Positions 1 through 5,342 of a DNA stretch of 5,767 nt are shown here, one piece after another. Both the position numbers and the translations under genes were made by a program. A model generated the notes under the pieces. The model saw only the letters and a list, made by a program, of their open reading frames with translations, was not told the DNA's origin and did no database searches. The DNA lies in the NCBI GenBank assembly GCA_026785865.1, contig JAJAZG010000377.1:1-5767 (forward strand). Reading direction: 5' to 3'. How positions within the stretch are numbered: the first letter of the stretch is position 1; each line of letters starts with the position of its first letter. This stretch comes from Pseudanabaena sp. CAN_BIN31. Lineage in GTDB: Bacteria; Cyanobacteriota; Cyanobacteriia; Pseudanabaenales; Pseudanabaenaceae.

Positions 1-44
1 CGCGCCCCCGCCACTCACTTTTTGGTTTTAAGACAGTCTATGGA

Positions 45-65
45 TCAATGATTGATAACCATCAA
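45..65. repeat. overlapping short inverted repeats before the GH94 start
   Basis: Two small perfect dyads overlap here: TCAAT-G-ATTGA (45-55) and TTGAT-AACC-ATCAA (52-65). They end about 20 bp before the GTG start at 86 and could form a regulator site or a small 5'-leader hairpin. In AT-rich DNA such short dyads also arise by chance, and no convincing -35/-10 pair accompanies them. No coding sequence can be supported in bases 1-85. Confidence 0.25.
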
Positions 66-85
66 CTATAGGAATATTTTTTATC

Positions 86-2533
86 GTGGCGATCGCAAAT
101 CAATATGGCTATTACACCGAAGATAATCGGGAATTTGTGATTACCAATCCGCGCACCCCGCGCCCTTGGTTTAACTATATGTGGAATAGCCAATACGCGG
201 GGCTAATTTCCCATACAGGTGGCGGCTTTAGCTTTTTGGACTCACCTCGCGATAACCGCATTAGTCGAATGCGCTATAACGCATTGCCTTGGGATCGCCC
301 AGGTCGCTATGTGATGGTTAAGGATGTCGCAACAGGTGAATATTGGTCACTAAGTTGGGCTCCTACCATTGATTTGAATTATGACTTTTATGAATGTCGT
401 CATGGGCAGGGATACACCAAAATCACGACTGAGATCAATGGCATTCGTGGGGAAATTACTTACTTCGTGCCGACTGATACCAATGCCGAAATTTGGCGCG
501 TAAAGCTAACGGAACTTTCGGGGCGATCGCGTGATTTAGAAGTTTATTCTTTCTTGGAATTGTTGATGGGCAATGCTCTCAACGATCAAATCAATCAGCC
601 GAATGATAAGCATTTCACAGATATTCATTTCGATCAAGATTTGCAAGCATTGGTGGCAACTCGTCGCTATTGGGTTTTGAATAAAGGCGTATCTGTTAAA
701 CAGCCAAATATTGATTGGAAGTATCAGATTTATTTTTCGCAAAGTTTGCCGATCGCTGGTTTTGATAGTAGTCTCGATAAGTTTATTGGGAGATGGCGAT
801 CGGAAGCGAATCCTGTGGCGGTGGAAACAGGGGTGATGCAGAACACAGAAATTACGGCTGGCGATCCTGTGGTGGCAATGCAATCGAAGATTTCTTTGAG
901 TGCGAATAGTTCTATTGATTTTGCGGTTGTGTTGGAGATTGCGGTTAAGGGAGAAAAGCCTGCCCTCACCCCCAGATTCTCTCCCGCAGGAGAGGGGAGC
1001 AGACCCCCCCTAGCCCCCCTTGCAAAGGGGGTAGGAATACTGGAAGTTGTCGATCTCAAGTTCACTCAACTCAAAGACAAATGGGACGCGCATTTATCCT
1101 GTGTGCAGGTGCAAACACCTGATGCAGCATTTAACGCGATGTTAAATGTATGGAATCAGTATCAGGCTGCTGTCACTTTCGATATGGCGCGAAATTCGGG
1201 CTACTATCATGGTGGATTGTTGTTTGGAACGGGAATGCGCGATCGCTTCCAAGATATTCTTGGTGTGGTGATGGTCGATCCTGTGCGAGTGAGAGAGCGA
1301 TTAATTAAAGCTCTAAATTTCCAATTTAAAGATGGTTCGACTTTACATAATTACTTCGTTCTCACCAATACGGGCGAACGCACTAACCACTCGGATACGC
1401 CGCTTTGGATTCCCTTTGGAATTATTGAATATCTTAAGGAAACTGCTGATTTTTCAATTTTAGAAGAAGTAGTTCCCTATCATGATACTAGTTCGGGAAC
1501 AGTTTATGAGCATTTGGTGAGGGCGCTCGATTTTGCGATCGCTAATACAGGTGAGCGGGGAATGCCACGTATTTTTACGGGTGATTGGAATGATACGCTC
1601 GATCATGTTGGCTCGGAGGGTAAGGGCGAAACCACTTGGGGCGCGTTCTTTTTGGGCTATGTTTTGAATAAGTCATTACCAGTCTGTGAATATCAAGGCG
1701 ATCGCGAAGCTCTCGACAGATTCCAAAATTTCTACGAGCATCTTCGCAAAGTTACTAATGACATTTGTTGGGATGGCGAATGGTATTTACGCGCTTTTCG
1801 TGACAATGGCGAACCGATTGGTGTATCATCTGCGACTCAGGGTAAAATCTTTTTGAACGCGCAATCATGGGCGGTGATTTCAGAACTTGCGCCGAAAGAT
1901 CGCGCTGATCAAGCAATGGCAAGTAGTCGCGAACATCTCACCACGCCTTTTGGAATGCAGATTGTTGCGCCATCTTTTACTGAGATCGATGATACGATTG
2001 GCTTAATTAGTCGTTGTGTCGCTGGCAAGAAAGAGAATGGTGCGGTATTTAATCATGCTTCGGCTTGGTTTGTATTAGCTTCACTGCTCAATGGTAATGT
2101 GGAATTTGGTTGGGAAATGTATCAACGGATGATGCCGATTAATTCTTCACAGGCGACTGATCAGAAATGCGATCGCTTTGAAACTGAACCCTATGTTTAT
2201 CCTGAATATGTGACCAGTCCCGATCATGAAACTCAAGGACAGGCAAGCCATTCATGGCTAACAGGTACGGCGGTGTGGATGTTGCGAATTGGTGTAGATT
2301 ATATTCTAGGATTCCAGCCGACTTTTACAGGGATGATCATCGATCCGCATATTCCTGCGGCGTGGTCTGGGTTTACAGCGCAGCGCAAGTTTCGCGGTAA
2401 GGTGCTTTCGCTGACGGTGACTAATCATAGTTCTGTTAAACAGATGCTAGTTAATGGTCAAGTTATGGAAGGGAAGTTTGTTGATCTGGCTTTGTATGAG
2501 GGTGATGAAATTGCGATCGCAGTTTATCTCTAA
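86..2533 (+). CDS. GH94-family glycoside phosphorylase-like protein (GH36-type fold)
   Basis: Probable carbohydrate phosphorylase of the GH94 (cellobiose/chitobiose phosphorylase) type, cytoplasmic, with no signal peptide. Known GH94 enzymes reversibly cleave beta-glucosides with phosphate, giving a sugar 1-phosphate; the substrate here cannot be read from sequence. The N-terminus (YGYYTEDNREFVITNPRTP, then a GGFSF and RPGRY stretch) is the family's beta-sandwich start. The linker/barrel contains NVWNQYQ and R385-D386..Q389-D390 (RDRFQDILG), GDWND at 499-503, which contains the family's general-acid aspartate, and FNHASAW near 656-661 in the expected phosphate-site region. The length of 815 aa is normal for the family. 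Start: GTG at 86 with AGGA at 70-73; an in-frame stop at 56-58 and no intervening ATG leave this as the best start. Odd: residues 292-316 are encoded by two repeat-derived palindromes. Seven HIP1 sites lie in the gene. A hairpin terminator follows the stop. The family is confident; the specificity is unknown. Confidence 0.92.
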   Translation: MAIANQYGYYTEDNREFVITNPRTPRPWFNYMWNSQYAGLISHTGGGFSFLDSPRDNRISRMRYNALPWDRPGRYVMVKDVATGEYWSLSWAPTIDLNYDFYECRHGQGYTKITTEINGIRGEITYFVPTDTNAEIWRVKLTELSGRSRDLEVYSFLELLMGNALNDQINQPNDKHFTDIHFDQDLQALVATRRYWVLNKGVSVKQPNIDWKYQIYFSQSLPIAGFDSSLDKFIGRWRSEANPVAVETGVMQNTEITAGDPVVAMQSKISLSANSSIDFAVVLEIAVKGEKPALTPRFSPAGEGSRPPLAPLAKGVGILEVVDLKFTQLKDKWDAHLSCVQVQTPDAAFNAMLNVWNQYQAAVTFDMARNSGYYHGGLLFGTGMRDRFQDILGVVMVDPVRVRERLIKALNFQFKDGSTLHNYFVLTNTGERTNHSDTPLWIPFGIIEYLKETADFSILEEVVPYHDTSSGTVYEHLVRALDFAIANTGERGMPRIFTGDWNDTLDHVGSEGKGETTWGAFFLGYVLNKSLPVCEYQGDREALDRFQNFYEHLRKVTNDICWDGEWYLRAFRDNGEPIGVSSATQGKIFLNAQSWAVISELAPKDRADQAMASSREHLTTPFGMQIVAPSFTEIDDTIGLISRCVAGKKENGAVFNHASAWFVLASLLNGNVEFGWEMYQRMMPINSSQATDQKCDRFETEPYVYPEYVTSPDHETQGQASHSWLTGTAVWMLRIGVDYILGFQPTFTGMIIDPHIPAAWSGFTAQRKFRGKVLSLTVTNHSSVKQMLVNGQVMEGKFVDLALYEGDEIAIAVYL
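959..998. repeat. palindromic repeat A (CCCTCACCCCC...CTCTCC-CGCA-GGAGAG) in frame in the GH94 gene
   Basis: A C-rich lead (CCCTCACCCCC) is followed by a hairpin, CTCTCC (979-984), loop CGCA, GGAGAG (989-994), extendable by two T-G pairs. This resembles the CCCTCACCCCC..CTCTCCCGCAGGAGAGGGG repeat I know from cyanobacterial intergenic regions; membership is from memory, not a search. It is read without stop or frameshift as PALTPRFSPAGEG (residues 292-304), a low-complexity stretch unlike the flanking protein. Confidence 0.8.
1002..1032. repeat. palindromic repeat B (CCCCCTT-GCA-AAGGGGG) in frame in the GH94 gene
   Basis: A perfect 7-bp stem, CCCCCTT (1015-1021), loop GCA, AAGGGGG (1025-1031), is preceded by ACCCCCCCTAG. 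It looks like the ACCCCCCTAGCCCCCCTT..AAGGGGG repeat common between cyanobacterial genes (from memory). It directly follows repeat A, so the two are in tandem. It is translated as RPPLAPLAKGV (about residues 306-316). Confidence 0.8.
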
Positions 2534-2537
2534 AGCA

Positions 2538-2566
2538 AAACAGAGGGCGCTTTGCGCTCTCTGTTT
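2538..2566. terminator. bidirectional hairpin terminator between GH94 gene and mazF
   Basis: Arms 2538-2550 and 2554-2566 pair over 13 bp (AAACAGAGGGCGC with GCGCTCTCTGTTT, one G-T pair) around a TTT loop. The hairpin starts 5 bp after the GH94 stop and ends 9 bp before the stop of the convergent mazF. On the minus strand the stem is followed by the T-rich TTTTGCTTT; on the plus strand the T-run is shorter. It most likely ends transcription from both sides. Confidence 0.8.
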
Positions 2567-2574
2567 CACAGAAA

Positions 2575-2901
2575 TTATTCGCCATACATTTCTGCAATCA
2601 ATCTTCTCAATTGAGCAGCTTGTTCTTCATTTAAAATATCAATCTTGTTTTTTAGACGGATTTTGCTAATCGTGCGGATTTGGTCAACCGCAATTTCGGC
2701 AATACTACCAGCACAACTTATTTGGAGGCGGCTGCGCCATTTGGGATGAATTTTGGAAGTTAGCGGACAAATAACCACTGTCTCTAATGCTGCATTCATC
2801 GAACTTTGACTAATCACTACCACAGGACGAATTTTGCTGATTTCACTGCCAAGTGTGCGATTGAGATCGGCAAAATAGATTTCATAACGCTGCGGTTTCA
2901 T
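2575..2901 (-). CDS. mazF: MazF/PemK-type mRNA interferase toxin
   Basis: Toxin of a type II toxin-antitoxin pair. The family cuts single-stranded RNA at short specific sequences and so arrests translation; the target of this one is unknown. The 108 residues cover the complete family. GSE (18-20), R25-P26-VVVIS, T48 in PLTSK and DQIRTISKIRL (73-83) are all present. R25 and T48 fall at the same numbers as the catalytic pair of Bacillus subtilis MazF, so the protein looks active. The ATG overlaps the last 20 bp of the antitoxin gene, indicating translational coupling; GGAA about 9 bases upstream may be the ribosome site. It shares the antitoxin promoter and ends at the hairpin shared with the GH94 gene. 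No truncation or missing residue is seen. Confidence 0.94.
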   Translation of the reverse strand: MKPQRYEIYFADLNRTLGSEISKIRPVVVISQSSMNAALETVVICPLTSKIHPKWRSRLQISCAGSIAEIAVDQIRTISKIRLKNKIDILNEEQAAQLRRLIAEMYGE

Positions 2902-3157
2902 CTATTTCTATTCCATCTAGGATCGTATTCTCAAAGTCTTGCCAATCTTCATTCTCTATCGCCATTTCCTTATAAGTTTCTTCCCAAGAGAGCTTTACAT
3001 CTTCGATCTGGCGCAATAATATACCCTGTTCTGTTTCTTCTAAAAGTAATACGTCCGAAAATCCATACTTTTGTAATATATATTTCGGTAATCTGACTCC
3101 TTTTGAGTTCCCAATCGAGATTAGCTTAACGCTATGGGTACGGTGATGATTTTTCAT
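2882..3157 (-). CDS. mazE: MazE-type antitoxin (AbrB/SpoVT DNA-binding domain)
   Basis: Antitoxin partner and probable autorepressor of the operon, 91 residues. Residues about 9-50 form a swapped-hairpin AbrB/MazE domain with the signature IGNSKGVRLPKYILQKYG followed by the strand segment VLLLEETEQGILLR. The C-terminal part (about 54-91) is strongly acidic with two tryptophans, as expected for the flexible tail that wraps the toxin in this family. It precedes the toxin gene and overlaps it by 20 bp, the usual antitoxin-first order. The ATG at 3157 is chosen because homologues start a few residues before the VKLISIGNS strand; no clear Shine-Dalgarno precedes it, which is common in cyanobacteria. 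A promoter and a dyad lie directly upstream. Confidence 0.92.
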   Translation of the reverse strand: MKNHHRTHSVKLISIGNSKGVRLPKYILQKYGFSDVLLLEETEQGILLRQIEDVKLSWEETYKEMAIENEDWQDFENTILDGIEIDETAAL

Positions 3158-3192
3158 GGCTTACAGGTAGAAAAATTTGCACGATTTAGAAT

Positions 3193-3209
3193 GTAATTAC
3201 TGTAGTTAC
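3193..3209. promoter_or_regulatory. candidate MazE/MazEF operator overlapping the -10
   Basis: A 17-bp imperfect dyad, GTAATTAC-T-GTAGTTAC, has one mismatched pair around a central base; it can also be read as two near-identical 8-bp half-sites. It covers the predicted -10 hexamer. MazE-type antitoxins commonly repress their own promoters through dyads at this place, so this is the natural operator candidate. The role is inference. Confidence 0.45.
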
Positions 3210-3227
3210 TTTTAAGGCGTATGTCAA
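3199..3227 (-). promoter_or_regulatory. predicted sigma70-type promoter of the mazEF operon
   Basis: Read on the minus strand, a perfect -35 hexamer TTGACA (3227-3222) is followed by a 17-bp spacer and TACAGT (3204-3199), which matches TATAAT at four of six positions. The -10 lies about 40 bp before the antitoxin ATG. This is the best promoter match I saw in the window. Confidence 0.65.
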
Positions 3228-3233
3228 TTGACC

Positions 3234-3266
3234 AGATCCCCGACTTTTTGAAAAAGTCGGGGATCT
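3234..3266. repeat. palindrome copy 1: 16-bp perfect inverted repeat, 1-base centre
   Basis: AGATCCCCGACTTTTT (3234-3249), central G, then the exact complement (3251-3266). The same arms recur at 5048-5113, 5194-5259 and (left half) 5300. This copy lacks the internal loop of the others and may be a collapsed version. It lies between the divergent mazE and kinase genes, 7 bp from the mazE -35 box. It could form a hairpin or cruciform, but no T-run follows it, so it is not a standard terminator. Confidence 0.9.
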
Positions 3267-3315
3267 CAAATTAAGTTGCTATATTTAAGATTAACCAACG
3301 GAAATTTTGACTATT

Positions 3316-4923
3316 ATGAGTCTTTGTCTTGCTTGTGGGGCTACGAACCCTTTAGATACTAAATTTTGTTCGCAATGTCGCGCTAAGTTGTTAATTCAAG
3401 AGCGTTATCGAGCTTTGCGGATAATTGGTAAAGGCAGCTTTGGCAAGACTTTTCTAGCGCGAGACGAGGCAAAGCCATCAAAGCCGAAATGTGCAATCAA
3501 GCAGTTTCTCTATGATGATCCTGAGACTTTGCAAGATGCAAAACGCTTATTTGAACAGGAGGCGGTGCGTCTAGATGATCTTGGCAAACATTCCCAAATC
3601 CCTGAACTGCTTACCCATGCAGAGCATGAGGGGCGGCAATATTTGGTGCAAGAGTTTATTGATGGGGACAATTTGAAACAAGAGCTAAAGTTACTAGGGG
3701 CATTTAGTGAAGCAAAAATTGAAGAACTATTGCTTGATTTGTTGCCAGTATTGCAATTTATCCATGCTGGTAAGGTAATTCATCGTGATATCAAGCCTGA
3801 AAATATTATTCGGCGGCGCATAGATCAAAAATTGGTGTTGGTGGATTTTGGGGCGGCGAAGGTCGTGAGTCAGACGGCAATGCAAAGGACGGGAACAACT
3901 ATTGGGAGTGCGGGATATGCTGCGCCAGAACAGGCATTTGGCAAGGCGATATTTGCCAGCGATACTTACAGTTTGGGCGTTACTTGTTTGCATTTGCTGA
4001 CCAATGTCGATCCCTTGACGATGTATGACCCCATTGAGGGTTTTGCATGGAGAGATTTTTTACAAAATAAGAAGGTGGAGCAGGATTTAGGCGAAATTTT
4101 AGACAAACTAACGCAGCTGAGCGTTAAGGTTCGCTACCAGTCGGCGCGTGAAGTTCTGCAAATTCTGCAACCTAAATCTACATCTTCACAGCCAACTTCA
4201 TCAACTGTCATATCTCAAGCGTCTTCGGTTAGTAATTCTCTGGTGTTAGACTGCGGGAAGGATGTGGAACTCCAATTGGTGAATATTCCTGCGGGACGTT
4301 TCTCAATGGGCGGTAATAATTATGATACTGAAAAGCCAATTCATCAGGTGACTTTGAAGGCTTTTAGGATGAGTAAATATCCAATTACCCAGAAACAATA
4401 TATGGCGGTGATGGGTAATAATCCATCAAATTTTAAAGGTAATGAGAATTGCCCTGTAGAGCAAGTGTCATGGAATGACGCTATTACCTTTTGCAAAAAG
4501 CTTTCACAAATAACGGGACAAAATGTGAAGCTACCTAGTGAAGCGCAATGGGAATATGCTTGTCGGGCTGGAAGTCAGCGTAAATATTGTTTTGGTGATA
4601 ATGCTGATAAATTAGAGCACTATGCATGGTACGACAAGAACTCTGGAAGCGAAACTCATCCAGTTGGAGAGAAATTACCAAATGCTTGGGGACTGCATGA
4701 TATGCATGGCAATGTTTGGGAATGGTGCGAAGATGTATGGCACGATAATTACAATGACGCACCTAATGATGGAACTGCTTGGCTAATAGGTAGCGGCGAA
4801 CAAAATAGACGAGCCCTACGTGGCGGATCGTGGTGCTACAACGATTTCCTTTGTCTTTCGACGGTTCGAGACTGGTACTTGACAGAAGGCAGGCTCATCT
4901 TCGGTTTTCGGATTGTAGTTTGA
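3316..4923 (+). CDS. zinc-ribbon Ser/Thr protein kinase fused to FGE/C-type-lectin-like domain
   Basis: Signalling kinase of 535 residues. Order: zinc ribbon (C4, C7, C18, C21); Hanks kinase about 29-285 with G-loop GKGSFG 38-43, catalytic lysine K62, HRDIKPEN 156-163, DFG 177-179, APEQ 203-206 and D216, so all key catalytic residues are present; a Ser/Thr-rich linker 286-313; an FGE-sulfatase (SUMF1-like) domain about 316-535 with VSWNDA 384-389, LPSEAQWEYACRAG 406-419, GNVWEWC 465-471 and GGSW...GFR at the end. No transmembrane segment is evident. The human FGE cysteine pair is not kept at its usual spacing (C507 and C513 here), so the domain is more likely a ligand-binding fold than an oxidase. 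Start: ATG 3316 places CxxC at residue 4 as in related proteins; an in-frame TTG at 3307 is possible, with GGAA at 3300-3303 serving either. The last ~30 codons resemble a DGR variable region. Confidence 0.93.
   Translation: MSLCLACGATNPLDTKFCSQCRAKLLIQERYRALRIIGKGSFGKTFLARDEAKPSKPKCAIKQFLYDDPETLQDAKRLFEQEAVRLDDLGKHSQIPELLTHAEHEGRQYLVQEFIDGDNLKQELKLLGAFSEAKIEELLLDLLPVLQFIHAGKVIHRDIKPENIIRRRIDQKLVLVDFGAAKVVSQTAMQRTGTTIGSAGYAAPEQAFGKAIFASDTYSLGVTCLHLLTNVDPLTMYDPIEGFAWRDFLQNKKVEQDLGEILDKLTQLSVKVRYQSAREVLQILQPKSTSSQPTSSTVISQASSVSNSLVLDCGKDVELQLVNIPAGRFSMGGNNYDTEKPIHQVTLKAFRMSKYPITQKQYMAVMGNNPSNFKGNENCPVEQVSWNDAITFCKKLSQITGQNVKLPSEAQWEYACRAGSQRKYCFGDNADKLEHYAWYDKNSGSETHPVGEKLPNAWGLHDMHGNVWEWCEDVWHDNYNDAPNDGTAWLIGSGEQNRRALRGGSWCYNDFLCLSTVRDWYLTEGRLIFGFRIVV
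4819..4923 (+). other. candidate DGR variable region at the 3' end of the kinase-FGE gene
   Basis: Residues 502-535 run from RGGSW to GFRIVV, the segment that forms the exposed variable face of C-type-lectin/FGE-fold DGR targets. Between those fixed ends (codons 4834-4902), ten of 23 codons end in C (TGC, TAC, AAC, TTC, GAC, TAC, GGC, CTC, ATC, TTC), whereas 23 codons at 4315-4383 of the same domain have none ending in C and twelve ending in T. Adenine-directed mutation of template AAC codons leaves exactly such NNC codons. Related non-varied proteins, as I remember them, have Asn-rich sequence here (SWNNNPRNCRSA). No template copy or reverse transcriptase is visible in the window, so the call is inference. 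Confidence 0.5.
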
Positions 4924-4969
4924 GTTTTTCTCTTCTCGCGTGAGGATTTTTCTCGACACTTCTTGAACA

Positions 4970-5169
4970 CGGATTAAGCGGATTAATAGATTTCACGGAA
5001 ATAGGATTTTGGAATTGGAGAAAAGTATGTGGACGTAAGAGACTTTAAGATCCCCGACTTTTTCTTAGCCAATAAATGTTACCTGTGATAAGCACACCAA
5101 AAGTCGGGGATCTGTGCCTTCACAGACAAAGAGAAAAAATCTGCGTCATCCCATAATCCATCTAATCCG
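4970..5169. repeat. outer imperfect inverted repeat (CGGATTA-N3-GGATTA) enclosing a 66-bp element
   Basis: CGGATTA-AGC-GGATTA at 4970-4985 is mirrored by TAATCC-ATC-TAATCCG at 5154-5169, with 13 of 16 positions complementary. The 66-bp stem-loop at 5048-5113 sits between them. The arms resemble the GGATTA-type scattered repeats of bacterial intergenic DNA. This may be a composite palindromic element or just two insertions of a common repeat in opposite orientation. Confidence 0.55.
5048..5113 (-). repeat. 66-bp stem-loop element, copy 2 (reverse orientation)
   Basis: Arms 5048-5062 and 5099-5113 are perfectly complementary over 15 bp (AGATCCCCGACTTTT and its complement) around a 36-base centre. 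Read on the minus strand, the centre aligns without gaps to the centre of copy 3, with about 20 of 36 bases identical (shared TGTGC, CACA, TTTA). I therefore treat it as the same element in the opposite orientation rather than only the same arms. Confidence 0.85.
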
Positions 5170-5193
5170 AGATTCAGCCCCCTTTGTTCGCCA

Positions 5194-5259
5194 AGATCCC
5201 CGACTTTTTCTGTGCATCACACAAGTGATCTTTAAATTTGCAGAAAAAGTCGGGGATCT
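5194..5259 (+). repeat. 66-bp stem-loop element, copy 3
   Basis: Arms 5194-5212 and 5241-5259 are perfectly complementary over 19 bp (AGATCCCCGACTTTTTCTG and its complement). The 28-base centre can form a further small stem, ATCAC-ACAA-GTGAT, at 5216-5229. The total length is 66 bp, the same as copy 2. This is the best-preserved copy and the reference for reading the interrupted copy 4. Confidence 0.9.
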
Positions 5260-5299
5260 GAACCTCTACCTCATCCCCAGAACTGCTACACCCCAGCCA

Positions 5300-5342
5300 A
5301 GATCCCCAGCTTTTTCTGTGCATGACATAAGTGATCTTTAAA
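5300..5342 (+). repeat. 66-bp element, copy 4, interrupted after 43 bp
   Basis: Bases 5300-5342 match 5194-5236 of copy 3 at 39 of 43 positions; the match also reaches four bases upstream (GCCA). It ends abruptly after ATCTTTAAA, and no complementary right arm follows in the window. The arm carries AG for GA (CCCCAGC instead of CCCCGAC). The break coincides with the probable start of the transposon. Confidence 0.85.

Noticed and set aside
730..1065. 111-codon minus-strand frame over the GH94 gene
   Set aside because: It is antisense to a well-supported family gene; its Pro/Gly-rich middle is only the repeat-derived segment read backwards.
2806..3096. 96-codon plus-strand frame opposite mazE/mazF
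   Set aside because: It is antisense to two overlapping genes with clear family motifs and has no domain or ribosome site of its own.
3257..3306. A promoter for the kinase using TATATT at 3280-3285
   Set aside because: The -10-like hexamer has no matching -35; the expected place falls within the palindrome arm, so no promoter can be supported.
5114..5341. 75-codon plus-strand open frame between kinase and transposase
   Set aside because: It lies across the palindromic repeats, has no ribosome site and resembles no protein family.
3234..5342. The recurring AGATCCCC palindromes as a CRISPR array or as standard terminators
   Set aside because: Copies are few, unevenly spaced and in mixed orientations, without unique spacers of constant length; no T-run follows the stems, so neither a CRISPR array nor an intrinsic terminator fits.
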